From Nyssa sinensis (taxonomy: Eukaryota > Streptophyta > Magnoliopsida > Cornales > Nyssaceae): 64,000 bases of DNA. Location of the stretch: NCBI GenBank assembly GCA_008638375.1, contig CM018036.1, positions 13,998,328 to 14,062,327 of the forward strand. The letters are read 5' to 3'. The position numbers and the translations under genes are program-made. The notes under the pieces are model-generated. The model ran no database searches. It had not been told where the DNA came from and saw only the letters and a list, made by a program, of their open reading frames with translations. Of the stretch, positions 1 to 12,481 are shown one piece after another. How positions within the stretch are numbered: the stretch's first letter is position 1; the number at the start of each line of letters is the position of its first letter.

Positions 1-517
1 TAAAAGTTGGATTTTGGAGTCGATCTTCAATGACTTCAATCCTCAATGTAAGCTTAGCTAATTTTTATATTTTAATGTTGAAGATGGTACGTAGATCTAA
101 CTTAGAAACTCAATTTCTAAGTTTGGCTGAAAATGGGATGCTGGTAAAGACAGGTAACATGGTAACAATAATGCTTTAGACTTGGGAGGTTTTTTTATAT
201 TCTTTCAATATATTCCCTAATTATCATCCCCGCATTTAGTTGCACAAATTGAACGATGAAGTTTCACCTCTTGATTGTGAAATTCATCACATTGAATTAA
301 GATTATGTTCTCTACATGGATATATAGCATGAAATTGCTAAGAAAATTAGACTAGTGGTTCTTTATAGATTTGGAGTGTGATATCATCTCAACCTTTGTG
401 GATAAAAGACAAGTGTACTATGTTATACCTTCAGTTTCTGCTCTAAGCATATGCTAATTTTTGGTTCACCTCAATAACATTCTCATTATATATGGTTCAT
501 TCGTCTTTCAATTTTAG
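1..517 (+). other. 3' part of intron 1 of the SEP-like MADS gene
   Basis: No MADS-domain exon can be read in this stretch in any frame. It ends with a polypyrimidine-rich acceptor (ATTTTAG) directly before exon 2 at 518. SEP genes usually have a long first intron, so exon 1 with the DNA-binding domain should lie left of the window. Confidence 0.7.
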
Positions 518-3500
518 TATGCTGAAAACACTCGAAAGGTACCAAAGGTGCAGTTATGGTTCACTGGAAGCCAGCCAACCAGTCAATGATAATCAGGTAG
601 CCAAACATATTCTGTTGTGCCGCTTGTAATGAAGATATTAGTACCCATAAATTTACATTTTTTTTCTATGCAATGCATTCACACACAAATGCATTATTAC
701 TTAAAGCGCTTGTATTCATCTTCAACCAAATTCTTTGTCTAAAGTTTGTGTTCATTTACTTTATTTCAGCATAATCTCTCTCGGAACATGTTTAATTTTA
801 TCAGTTACTCTTTTATGATCTATAAGTGACATTAAGACGCAGCAAAAAAAAAAAAAAAAGGTCCCTGAGTGAGTTTATGAAAATATTTAATGCTTGTTAT
901 GTCCTGAAACAGAATGGCTACCATGAATATCTGAGGCTCAAGGCAAGAGTTGAAGTCCTACAACAATCCCAGAGGTAATCTCCCTAAAATGCACACTGAA
1001 GTATTCCTCACGTTTGCAAATTTGATAATTGAACATTCTTATATATTTAATTCAATTGATACGAGTAAACTGGGGAACAAGTCACGTTTTAGAGTATCAG
1101 TTACACATTGGATAACTAAATTCTGAGATGAGATTAAGAGCGAAAATTGAGACAATTTAGAGTAAAAGAGAAAGTAGAGCAACAGGTCTACGAAATAGAT
1201 GAAAAGTCGTACAAGTGTATCTTTCATGCATATATATTATATAGTACCGAATATCAGACTTCAATATCAGAAAAGTGTGAGGCAATGTTATTTATAGTAA
1301 TCAATATGTACGTGATTAGCTTGAGGAACATGTGATAAATGCAAATATGAGAGTGTTGGAGGTGGGGAACTTTTCAGTTAATCACATCTCGATATGTATA
1401 TACAGTAAGATGTTACTTTTTTTGCTCTTAAAAATAAAATATTTTGTTCAAATAATAGGATATTATTAGTTAGATTTATGAACCCCTTTTATAAAAAAAA
1501 AACTTCTCACTTGTGATGAGTCTACATGTCAAAGATCTCTTCTTTAAAAAGGATAAATGCACTGGGTGTGACCATAATCATGGTTGTTAGTCCACATGTC
1601 CAAGATCTCTTTTTTCTTAAAAAAAAAAAAAAGTAACAAAGAATACCACAAAATCAACTTGAGAAAATATCTTGGTAAACCCATAACTAAACACTAGTCT
1701 GTCTTTCTAAAAATCTTATTAAAAGAGAAAAAATTATTGAATGGTCTCTCGCAATAATTTTAATAATTAAATGATAAGTCACATATATATTTATAATATT
1801 TTATTATTAATATGACTATTCATTTAACTGTTAAGACCATAATCTAATAGACACCAAATAATTGCTCTTAAAAAGAACCATGAATAATTGCTCTTTAAAA
1901 GGACCATGATGCAGCTCATGAGTGACTGCCCACCCAGTTCAAACAGCTCGTCTGCCCCCAACTTTAGGCCATTAGAAAGTGATAGTATGAGAGCCAGAGG
2001 ATGATTAAAGGGTGAGATAAATCGGAAATCACACTAGGAGTCAAAGACTGACATGAACTAAGGAGAGATTTTCGAGGAGTAGTAGCTCAACTTAGACAGA
2101 TGAGCCAATCTCAAAATTAACTCGCGTAGATAGATACCTTGTCTAGGTTCAGAGTCAAGGCACAGTGCATATTGACTTGCGCAAGAAATCAACATAGACT
2201 AATGCTACCTATCTTTAACTGTATCTCAGAATAATATGTCATTATTTGATAATTTTAAAAATCAAGATCATACAAAACTCAAAACTATCACACAATTACA
2301 CATTATATTCTTGGGAATATAAATTTGAGATACATAGTATTTTTCAATATTGTGTCAAACTTAGATCATATGAGAGATTGATTGTTATGATCATGTGCGC
2401 GATGAAGGCGCCACCCACAAATCCCATCGTGCATATTGTTAGTGTTTTCTATTTCTTGCTTGAAGATCTGTGTTGAAAGTTATATGCTTTTAATCTGAAT
2501 ATTCAAATTTTGAATGCTGCAGAAACCTTCTTGGGGAAGATTTGGGTCCATTAAATACAAAGGAGCTTGAGCAGCTTGAACACCAACTGGAGATGTCCTT
2601 GAAGCAAATCAGATCAACAAAGGTAAATAAAGTTTTCTTACAAGAATTTTAAAACTGTGAACTCTATATGTAACTGCTAGCTTCATAATGGATTTGACCT
2701 ATAACCTTTGAAGTTTCCATCATTATTGAACTTCACTATAAATCATTTTCCAAATTGGGGTGGGAATGTGAGATTTTAATGTAGACTCCTGTTCCTTTAC
2801 CATATAATGTTTTTTTGCTAAGTACAGTTTTTATTAGAGAGCCAAAAACAAAGAAACAAAAAACAAATTAAATACAAACAGGACAACAAAACAGAAACAA
2901 CAAAAAAGAACAAGTGCTCCAACAAGTTAATGAAACAGAAGCAATCTCTGGAGGAGCAAAGCCTAACAAATGGCAGGCTACTAAAATCATATCATGTCGG
3001 TTCTCTCATGCAACCCTAAAGAAGAATGTAATCAATGGCTGAGATTTATTCTCGATCCTATTCCAATGGTGTAAAAGTAAAGTGTAATATATATATATAT
3101 ACATATAGCTCGGGTTGGAGAAGGCTCTGCCCAAGCCGGAGACCAACACAAAAACTCTGCAAGCTTGGAATGAAATATTCAGTTCCGGCTTATGAAAAAA
3201 CGTTCAATCCAAAGTAGTTCAAATTAGGTTTGGCCTTACAAATTTAACATTTTTGTAGTTATACTTAACTGAACAGTGCTTCTTTGTAGTCATCCATTAG
3301 TGCAATTTTTTTTGAAAAAAAAATTAAGTTGGTTGATGGAGTTTGTTATAAATATTGGTTGATGGAGTTTGAAAAGTTTAACATATTAATCTTCGCTCTT
3401 CCTAATATGGTTAATTGTTTCAAGTTCCCTTTTAATTGCCCTTGCTTCAGTAAAACATGCTCTAATTTGCGCTGGTTGATGGAGTTTGTAATAAATTAAA

Positions 3501-5044
3501 CATTAAAACAAATTGGGGAAATTGGCTTTGAAATATAATTTATCAACCTGTCCTAAACTGAAATCAGTCTGAGCACCTTGCGCTAGTATTTGGATGATCA
3601 GGCCCCAGGGACCCTCTTAGTTGGGTTGGCCCCAAGTTGACCTAACCTGCCTCATTGCCACCTCTCTCACCATTACAGTTCTTCGTTATGCTTATAATTC
3701 TTCGTTATGGATGGTAATATTATCATTCTCTTTGTTCAATGTCAATCATTTTATTCTTTTATTTTTAATAAACTATTTTGTATATGATTTCTTCAAATGC
3801 TGAATAGTTCTAGATACTATCCTATATATAAATGAAGATGATGGTTTCTCAAGGATAGTTTCACAAACAAGAAGTCTGCATTCTGTAGAGCTAACTATAA
3901 TTCCATTAAAATGTATACGACTAATGATTTGTACTTTGCGTTTCAGACTCAATTTATGCTAGATCAGCTTACTGACCTTCAGAGGAGGGTATGTATATCT
4001 CAACATACATAATGTATGACTTTCATTCTTAAACAACTTTGATTTTTACTGCCTATTTCACTGCAGGAACAAATGCTAGTTGAATCCAACAAGGCCTTAA
4101 GAAGGAAGGTATTATTTCCCCTGCAGTGTTAATAGTTCAGTTTCAATTTTATAAAAATAAAAGCATTCTTGTCCTTTAATTTGGATGCATGCTTAGGTCC
4201 TATGTCCGACCTAACTTGCCACATAGCTCTTTAAATCCTATTTGCTTGCCGACTTTCATGAATGGGCCGCCTCCTAAGCAATATGATTTGTTGGATGATG
4301 TATTTTGTTTCCTACCTCAAATTTTAATCTTTGCAACCATCAGGTTTTTGAGAAACCAGTTAAATAGTAATTCTTGAATGGGCTAAGACTGCTAAACAGT
4401 ACCAGCTCCATGGTTGTATGATCATTTTCCCGTGCTTTTGATCCTCATTTCTTCACACTTAGGGTACACCTCTATGATGTGTTTTGGTACATTTTTTGGT
4501 CTTTCTCAAAATTGAAGCAAATTTTGCATAAATGTTTCATAGACAAATGGCATCTGGAGATGAATTATCATAGTGGTCTAAACATCTTAGTGTCTAATAC
4601 TGACTTGCTTTGTCTATGATGATGTTTTTATTGTTTATCATTTATCTGCACCTTGCCTGAAGCTGTTGTAGGATTCACTTTTAGAATTCATTAATATAAG
4701 CCTCAAGCCTTTTTTATTTGCCAGTTGGAAGAAACTACTGTCCAAATCCCACTTCAACTATCATGGGAAGCTGGAGGACAAGCCATTCCTTACAACCGTC
4801 TTCCAGCTCAATCAGAGGGATTCTTTCAGCCTTTGGGATTGAATTCCACATTGCCAAATGGGTACCTTTCTGGCTTTCATCTTAGGAAAAATGAAAATAA
4901 TATATACATTTAAACTCCAATTCCATGATTACCTAAGTTTGGATTTTCGCTGGTTTCAGAAACAACCCTGTGGGTTCTGATGAGATGAATATGGCAGCCC
5001 CTGCCCAACATGTTAATGGTTACATTCCTGGTTGGATGCTTTGA
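518..5044 (+). CDS. SEP1-like: SEPALLATA1/2-class MADS-box transcription factor, exons 2-8 (5' partial)
   Basis: Floral E-class MIKC MADS protein, a nuclear factor that bridges quartets of floral organ identity proteins. Exons: 518-596, 913-974, 2523-2622, 3947-3988, 4067-4108, 4725-4861, 4960-5044; all introns are GT-AG and all phases join. The sizes 79, 62, 100, 42 and 42 bp are the classic MIKC I/K-box exon pattern. The I/K part reads [11 protein letters not shown], then [17 protein letters not shown], then [19 protein letters not shown], a leucine-rich amphipathic K-box. The C-terminal domain carries [15 protein letters not shown] and ends in GYIPGWML, the SEP II motif, which sets it apart from AP1/FUL, AGL6 and AG. 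With the usual 185-nt first exon the protein would be 243 aa, normal for SEP1/2. Only the MADS exon is missing, because of the window edge. SEP1 versus SEP2 cannot be decided. Confidence 0.93.
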
Positions 5045-6240
5045 TGGAAGATCAACATTTGTGTGTATGGCTGCCTCTGATATTTGTGTGTGATTTGTAT
5101 TTGGGAACGTGTAATTATAGTGGAAGACAAATAAGTAAAATACTTACATAAGTCGCTATATCGACAGCAATGATCTGTAACATAAAGGACCAGATATGTG
5201 ACTACTGACCTCTAGTTAAATTGTAGGGTCAGCAACTGCTTTTGATTGTGAATTCTCTAAAGTCTAAGGTGGCCTAGTTTATTTTGTTTTTGGATGTCTC
5301 ATGTTCCTAAGCTTTTCTTTTCATGTGCTGTTTCTTGTTTCAATTGTTTGTTGGTCTATGGTCTGTTTTTTGTATTCCTCTCCAGCACCATAGCCAAGGG
5401 CAGAGCTTTTGTAGGCTGGGTCGGGCTATAGCCCACCCCAATAATGCAAGTGTTGTTGAAATTTCCCAGATCATCTGTTCAATAGTGGGCTCTTGGAGGA
5501 AAGTGATGAATACTTCTGTTAACTGGGAGATAAATATCAAGATGGGCCTTCCTAACTTTATTTTTTCTTATCACTGGCATTTTAGTTTGTGTCCAATCTG
5601 TTTTTAAGTAAGAAGTGTTTTGTTCCCTCTATTGCCTGCCCTTCTTCAGAGTGGTTTTGTAGGGGCTCTCCTTTTCTTGTTTGTTTATAATGCTTTACAC
5701 CACTTTTCTCCCAAAAAAAGTCTATTTATAAACAACCAGGAGAAATAAGGACTACCTCAGCAAAACAAAAAACTAACTTTTTCAAAATTTAATAACTTAA
5801 AAACATTAAATTTATTTTAAAGAAAATTTATATATCTAAACTCTAAAAAAACAAGATGTATCAAACAAGATCCAAATTGTATATAAATTTAAAAATCAAA
5901 ATCAAAATTACACTGGTTTATTCTGAAATAGTGAAATTTTGTTGTTTCTCTCAAAATTATTTTCATTAATTGAGATTTCAATATCACTGCTTGTTCTCTC
6001 ATAAAAAAAAAAATTAATTGTGCAAATTTATTAACTACCTCCCAAAAATTAAAGAAAATGTTTCAAAAAAGTTTTTCTTAATTTCAAAATTCGATAACTT
6101 ACAAATAATAAATCCATTTTTAATAAAATTTATATATTTGGACTCTAAAAATCGAGAATTATCAAACAAGATGTTTTTTATGTTCTATGGCATTATCAAT
6201 GCCAAGGACCTTAATGGTTTTTCAGAATTAAGTCTAGCTT
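5045..6240. other. 3' flank of the SEP-like gene and AT-rich spacer
   Basis: No supportable gene. A short piece at about 5418-5443 (GGGCTATAGCCCACCCCAA) also occurs near 19500, so it is a dispersed-repeat fragment. 5700-6240 is AT-rich; its two halves resemble each other loosely (ATTTATATAT, then GGACTCTAAAA or similar, then ATCAAACAAG), which suggests an old duplicated repeat. Confidence 0.5.
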
Positions 6241-6244
6241 GATT

Positions 6245-7640
6245 ATGTTTGCAAAGTTAGTGTAAAGCTAGGGCAACTCAGATCTTGCACACATGAGATA
6301 TATCTAGGTAAACCTAGAATAATCATCAACAAAGAGAAAAAAAAAAAATATTTAGAACCACCCATTATTAGAATGGTTGACAGTCCCGTACATCAAAGTG
6401 AATCAAATCAAAAGGTGCCAAAGAAAAAGACTCGCTTTTATTGAAACATAAAGCAAATTATTTAGCAAGTTGACAAGATAAATAGTTATAGGACTCATTA
6501 CTAACAAAACCTGAGTAATCACTAGAAATTAATGAATAAAGCCAACTATCAAAAATATGACCCAACGAGAGTGCCATAGGTTAGAAGAAGACTTGTATGA
6601 GGTAGAAGTTGCAAACTAAAGCGAAGTGGCAGGAGAGATATGAAGTGAGGTGATCTCGAACAATCTTCCAACTTTATGGTATATTCCTAAGATTTTTCTC
6701 ATTCACAGTTCCTACACATAACAATTAGTGGCAAAGAAGTGTAAGTCATGGTCAAGTTCACATAATTAACCAATCGGAATAAGATTGAGAGTGAGAATAT
6801 GAATAAGATAGTTATGAAAAAGTAACAAAGTGGAAATAGAAACATGACCCATATGACTAGCATTCATACGTAATCCATTAGCAGTATGAATAGTGGGAGT
6901 ATGAGAATCAGGAGTTTTGGATGAAAAAAGAGTTGGATTACAAGTCTTATGATTGCAACATGCAGAATCAAATAACCAAGAAGAGTTACTTAAAATAACA
7001 TACATAGTAGTAGTTAGAACAGATTTATAGAGAACCTAATTAAATATGGCCTCAAGATCACTAACCTAGACAGTGGAAGATAGACTCTCAATGGAAGTTT
7101 CCTCATTAACAACTGCAGTGACACCAAAATGTGGAGCGAATCTAGAAGAAGTCATTGATTTGGATGAACTTCCTCTAAAGTGATCAGGTCGTGGGGGCCT
7201 AATAGGACAGTTCTCAATGAGATGGCCAGGTGCATGACAATAACGGCATTCTACAGAAGAATAAAAAGGAGTAAAGGATCGGGTGGGACAATTATCTACA
7301 ATATGGCCCTTTTTAGTAGTTTCGATAGGTAATAGTGGGATATTCTGGGAGAAAATGTATAGCCTAGAGATCCCAATGTGGTTTGAGGCTATAACAGAGT
7401 AAGATGCCTGGACCGCGTAACAATTATTACATATAAAAGTTACAGTAAAAAAATTTAATTGAAAGTCTAGAAAAATATATTGAAGATTTTGCATATTAGC
7501 ATCTAGGATAATGAGAATGCTCATTAAGATATTGGAATACAGAGAGCAAGGAGTACAATGAAGACTTTGAAGCCGAAAGAAGCATCTTCTAGAATTATTA
7601 TTGTTTGTGATGTTCTGTGTATGTGAACTATTTGACATTG
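6245..7640 (-). mobile_element. Ty1/copia retrotransposon remnant: gag zinc knuckle, protease, integrase start
   Basis: Read on the minus strand, 7638-7066 encodes a gag-like stretch with a CCHC zinc knuckle CRYCHAPGHLIENC. 7005-6766 carries the protease region WLFDSACCNH (copia consensus DSG, here DSA). Further down are an LWHSR/LGH gag-pre-integrase piece, then APFDLIHFDV and VDDYSRFT of the integrase core. Stops and frameshifts separate these blocks, most of the gag N-terminus is gone, and no reverse transcriptase follows. It is an inactive, internally deleted copy. Confidence 0.8.
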
Positions 7641-7837
7641 TCGTCGCTATTGCCGTTGATTATTCAATAGATAAATATTAGGCGAATTTTTCTCTCTCAA
7701 TCATTCAGTTCCTATCCAAGCCATTGTGCAACATATGAGGTCCTTAGTTGAAATTTGTATGTACAATTTCACTTTCACCATTATGACACAGTGGACTCTT
7801 AATGACCAAAACTTCAATCAAGAAGCTTCTATATGTA

Positions 7838-7952
7838 TATATATATATGTGTGTGTCTGTGTACACAGTACAAATGCATAAAGACCAAACATTACTTTTC
7901 CGTAATCTTCAGCCCTTCAGACACACACACACACACATATATATATATGAAC
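7838..7952. repeat. Compound TA/TG and CA/TA microsatellites
   Basis: A (TA)n-(TG)n run near 7838-7860 and a (CA)n-(TA)n run near 7921-7950 lie about 70 bp apart. They are mirror-like, so the strands could pair. Confidence 0.8.
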
Positions 7953-8011
7953 ATATACATAAAGGCCAATCATTTTTCATAACCTTTAATCCGAATTCGA
8001 ATTATTCTTAA

Positions 8012-9273
8012 ATGTGAAAGGGTTATGAATTTTCAAAGTTTGTTGTATATTCATCAAGAGGGAGAGAAGGATGAGACAAGATAGTATTGTTTGGAGAGAG
8101 AAAATGCAAGCAAGTCTTGTGAAATAATATCACAAAATCATGGAATTTAGCCAAACTAATTAGGATGCAGTTGGACTTTAATTTCTCATTCCAAAGCAAG
8201 CAAGGGGAAGGCAGTCACATCAGACCGACACTTGACAAATGACGCCATATAATCAATTAAAGAAAACCACGTCATAAGGTTGACCTTTGCTTAATTATCA
8301 TTATCATCTTCATTGTTATACACTAATCATGATCGGAAATGAGACCTCTTTGGTAAAGTATGACGTGGGCTGTCGTTAAATTGCTAATTGGTTTGTTTAT
8401 AAATTTAATCCAATTAATATTTATTCTATTGAGGTTCCAAAATAACATTTATCATTGCTTGGTATCCGACCATTTTATCATTGCTTGATAAAGTGTTAAA
8501 AAGTATGAAATTTTAGGTCATCAATGAAGATTTTCCTATAAAAATATAAAACAGGTTGTCCCAACATGGCCCCGTCCCATTAGTTTATTAGTATCAACAA
8601 GTTGAGCTGACCTATGTATTAATCGTGTCGTGATTAATACTGAAAGGGTCATGAATCATGTTTGAGCTACGAACTGTATTTCTTCTTGAAGTAAGCTTGT
8701 TTTAGATTGTGCCTGTGAGTTGGTATTTAACTCGGCACAGCTCGCGAGTTAGGCCTAAGCATAACACAATCTAATAATTATTTGTGTCCTGTCATATCTT
8801 GTTTGTTTTTTGTATAGACTGCCTCACTTTATACATCTAAATTTTTACAACAATGGATTAGATTTAATGACACGTTTGCTGTCGACTTTTATCATATTAA
8901 GAGTATAAAAAATCAGCTGCATTTGATTGTTTAATTTACATTGTTTATCAATTCCCAATAAGTTAAATGGGCAGTTTAAATATTATGAAAATAATTGAAA
9001 AAGGGTAGAGTGTTGCCAAGAAGATGATTATTTAATTGATCTGTCCGGCTAAGCACAATAGAGACCTTCAATTCAACGACTAGTCTAAGTAGTATGCGCC
9101 AGCACAGCGTCATGTTGGGCACGTTGAAGAGTCCCGGCCCCATTATAGAAAAACTATAGAAACAAACAAGAACATGGTTTGCATGTCCTTTAAGACAAGA
9201 GTTTTAAGTCAACACAGACAACCATGGCATCCACAATCACATACAATTTTACCCACCAAATTATCAGTGTACA
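8012..9273. other. Spacer upstream of the universal stress protein gene
   Basis: No coding sequence recognised. 8560-8790 contains scattered GTGTCGTGATTAATAC-like and GCTCGCGAGTT motifs of the kind found in plant dispersed repeats, but no element ends were found. The promoter of the 9371 gene should lie in the right part; no TATA box stands out. Confidence 0.4.
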
Positions 9274-9292
9274 CCCCCCCCCCCCCCCCCCC
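9274..9292 (+). repeat. Poly-C tract (19 nt) followed by CT/TA/TG repeats
   Basis: An uninterrupted C run leads into CTCTCTCTA, TATATATG and CGTGTGTGTG just 80 bases before the ATG at 9371, so it probably lies in the 5'UTR or core promoter. Its length may be unreliable in the assembly. Confidence 0.85.
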
Positions 9293-9370
9293 TCTCTCTA
9301 TGTATATATGCGTGTGTGTCCTCTTTCTTCTTAGGAATTGGCACCCAAAAAGGAACACAACTAAATTAAG

Positions 9371-10590
9371 ATGATTCAAGTACGGATGAGATTGCCTGGT
9401 TTCTGCATGAGTCGCGCCATGGCTCGTGTTCGAGTCCCTTCTCCGCCGTCTCGACACTACAATCAAACCTATAATTCCTTCAGAACCGATGACACGACCG
9501 AGTTCTCCAGCAACAGCATTGATATGAACTTCAACATTAATGACGACACAAAGAAGGCAGAGTCTCCAAAAGGCAATAGAGTGATGGTAGTGGTTGATTC
9601 GAGCCTTGAAGCCAAAGGTGCTCTTCAATGGGCGCTCTCTCACACTGTTCAAAGCCAGGATACCGTTATTCTTCTGCATGTAATCAAGCCTTCTGAATCT
9701 AAACAAGGTGTGTCTTTATTTCTTTTCAATTTATAAGATATAAACAAAAATATATGATGTGAAAATGATATAATAGGAGATATAACTTTTTGATTGCAGG
9801 TGTAAACTGTAATAGGCAAGGGGCATATGAACTTCTCTGCTCTATGAAAAATGTGTGTCAAATGAAGCGGCCTGGGGTAAGTAAAATTATTTCCACTCTT
9901 TCATCTTTCTACATTTATAAACTTATATTCTCAGAAAATAAAGATTACAAGATGATTTTTGCAAATTTTCTCTCTCTTTCTCTTTCTCCACTTTTTTACT
10001 TTATATATATATATATATATATATATGATCAACATAATAATTAAGCCAAATGAGTTCATTGTATGTTATTGTGTCCTAAAATTATTGTGGAATCTAGGCA
10101 TGGACAAAGCCAATGAAGGGTCAGGGAGTCAACTGCTCCCTCAATTTTTTTAATTTAAACTTTTATTATATTTTTAATATATTCCTTTAATTTATAATTT
10201 AACCCCTATTAAATTCAAAATGTTTAATAGATAGTGGGTCATAATTCAAATTCTCCAAGGTTTGGGTGTTTGGGTTCTGATGCTCTGTATTTGTACACTA
10301 TTTAGGTCCATGTTGAGATAACATTGTTGGAAGGGAAAGAAAAGGGTCCAACAATAGTGGAAGAAGCAAAGCAACAGAGAGTGTCGTTACTGGTGTTGGG
10401 GCAGAGAAAGCAGTCGATGATACGGCGACTACGAACGATGTGGGCAGGGAAAAGAAGGCAGAGTGGGGTTGTGGAATACTGTATCCAGAATGCTAATTGC
10501 ATGACAATTGCAGTGAGAAGGAAGAGCAGGAAATATGGTGGCTATTTGATTACCACTAAGCGTCATAAGGATTTTTGGCTTTTGGCTTAG
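9371..10590 (+). CDS. Universal stress protein (UspA-like) family protein, 3 exons, 232 aa
   Basis: Exons 9371-9707, 9800-9876 and 10306-10590 join in frame across GT-AG introns to 232 residues. Residues 1-65 are a low-complexity N-terminal extension. The UspA fold starts at residue 70 with beta strand 1 RVMVVVDSSLEAKGALQWAL, continues with DTVILLHVIKP, and has the central VSLLVLGQRKQS and the C-terminal GVVEYCIQNANCMTIAVRRK strand. It ends in GGYLITTKRHKDFWLLA, typical of this plant subfamily. Bacterial-type ATP-binding Usps carry G-2X-G-9X-G(S/T); here the loop after G170 reads QRKQS and lacks that pattern, so ATP binding may be altered or absent. The ATG is the first in this frame after the poly-C tract. 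The precise role is unknown. Confidence 0.88.
10002..10026. repeat. TA microsatellite in the second USP intron
   Basis: Perfect (TA)n run within the intron between 9877 and 10305. Confidence 0.85.
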
Positions 10591-10843
10591 TGAAAATGTT
10601 GGTCAGTCTGGCCTTTGATCCATGGATAAAAAAGTTGTTTTACCTGCAACATTTGTTGGCTTAGTGGAAATTCTTCGAAAGGTAGAGAAAGATAGTGTAA
10701 ATCATAAGGGGATAAAAAAAAAAAAAAAACTCATCCAAAATTTATTCGTTTTCTTTCGTGCACTTGTTCAGTAATTTTGCCGGCAGTGCCCTCATTGAGA
10801 AATTGTAGGAAGCTGCAAAATTGGTCTGCTATGACATTCTCAG

Positions 10844-10844
<1 letters not shown>

Positions 10845-10908
<64 letters not shown>

Positions 10909-10909
10909 A
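10845..10909. repeat. Compound (TA)n(GA)n microsatellite
   Basis: About 18 TA units pass directly into about 14 GA units, 250 bp downstream of the USP stop codon. Likely length-polymorphic. Confidence 0.9.
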
Positions 10910-11314
10910 ATGTGATCCCTGATGATTAAAACTTGCAATGGTGGGAGGAATCGATGAATTGTCCAAGTTCTTCCCTTTTTATGGTAGTGTCTACTTTTGC
11001 TCTTCTTTCCATGTTTTCTTTTAGAGTATCATTTTTTAATCCAAATAAGTAGACCTGAATTCCTGGTTGACACACCATGTGTCTAGTAGGCTTCTCACTT
11101 CAACTAGTTGAGTCAGACTAAAAATTGTTTTCCTTTCTAGCTCTATGAAATCTACATTATACCCACAAGAAAGAAGATAGGACCTCATAACAACATGTAA
11201 CCCATGCTCACGAATGGAAATTCCAGGAATTGTGTAATGAACACCCGTGCACTTAGAAATTGTCTAAACATGCTCAACCAAACCAAGAACTTTGTGTCAA
11301 TGATATGTAGGCCA

Positions 11315-11522
11315 AATGCATTCATATTCATGAATCATTGTCCTACGTTCAAACTTCAAACCGACTTCAAGAACAAGAATCATCTAAGCCTAACATTACA
11401 CCCGGGGAGTTGAGGGACAATGCATTCATATTCATGAATCATTGTCCTAGGTTCAAACTTCATACAGCCTTCAAGAACAAGAATCATCTAAGCCTAACAT
11501 TACACCTGGGGAGTAGGGGGAC
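11315..11522. repeat. Tandem duplication, unit 104 bp, two copies
   Basis: The stretch beginning TGCATTCATATTCATGAATC at 11317 recurs at 11421 with a handful of substitutions, up to the shared end ACACC(C/T)GGGGAG. The unit is not coding in a recognisable way. It lies between the USP gene and the 3' end of the minus-strand carrier gene. Confidence 0.9.
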
Positions 11523-12172
11523 AAATCAGAGCGGCATGAGGCCGAATTTCAATGGATCGAGACAACAAAGCCGCTCTGCCACTTACAATATCCCATGGTG
11601 TATTTAAGAAGCTTTAGCCCTCTGCCGCAACACATCATCTCATTATTTTGCATAACAGCCCAAAATAAACACACTTGGAGTCTGGATGGCAATAGTATCA
11701 CCTAAAAAAACAGGAAGCATAATGGTTCTGCTGCTTGAAATTTCAACCATACTCCAATAATAAAAACAGCAAATAGTATCGATGATATTGCAAATGAATC
11801 AATATAAATGTGATCAACTGTACAGATAATATATACAGGAGCCCTGGGACTCTGGTTCCCTTTATAGCTTCATTTTCTTTGGCCCAAAGGGACTACACAT
11901 GAGGAACAGCATTCCAATCATGTCTCCAACCAGCTGAATCAACCTATTAGAAGATCCACCAGAGTTCAGTCTTGAGCTGTTATGTCTTTCATTAACTGAA
12001 CATTGCTCAGTATATGGAGGAAACTATCAAAATAAATCAACATTTCCTTCCTTGCCTCTGCCCTTGTTTATTTTTTAAAAACCTTTTCCATTTGAATTTA
12101 TAGTACAACCTTTAGGGGGTAAAAATCAATATGCATGCTTCACCGGTATAACAAACATTCCGTGCAGAATTT

Positions 12173-12481
12173 TCACTTCAAGACTCTCTGAGGCTCAAAA
12201 CCATAACCATGTCGATAGGCGATTCGGTACAGCTGATCATATCCCGCTAGTACTCCAGCCCCTGCCACACCAAGAAGCATGTTTGCAGTAACTCCCCGAT
12301 ATAGTGCATTGAAACCCTCACGGCGAACGATTTCATTGAATGCATGCAAAGCATTACGATACTTCAAGGGATGTCCAGAAGTTAGCATCATTCTTCGTCG
12401 CAATGTGTCAAAGGGATAGGCACAAACCCCAGAAACTGTTGTCACACTCCAACCCAACAAGAAACTAGCTAAGAAATTGTC
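12173..12481 (-). CDS. ER-ANT1: ER-ANT1 coding exon 3 (third carrier repeat, stop)
   Basis: Starts after acceptor TTTTGCAG with [11 protein letters not shown], carries [10 protein letters not shown] and ends QRVLK-stop (TGA, 12175-12173). 103 codons including the stop. Confidence 0.92.
   Translation of the reverse strand, partial: DNFLASFLLGWSVTTVSGVCAYPFDTLRRRMMLTSGHPLKYRNALHAFNEIVRREGFNALYRGVTANMLLGVAGAGVLAGYDQLYRIAYRHGYGFEPQRVLK

Noticed and set aside
7802..8011. Short plus-strand frame over the TG/CA repeats
   Set aside because: It encodes repeat-derived YIYMCVSVY and HTHTHIYIY text with no family, and is a microsatellite by-product.
9390..9460. GTGTTCGAGTCCC inside USP exon 1 looks like a tRNA/SINE B box
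   Set aside because: It lies in the open coding frame, and no A box, tail or TSD surrounds it.
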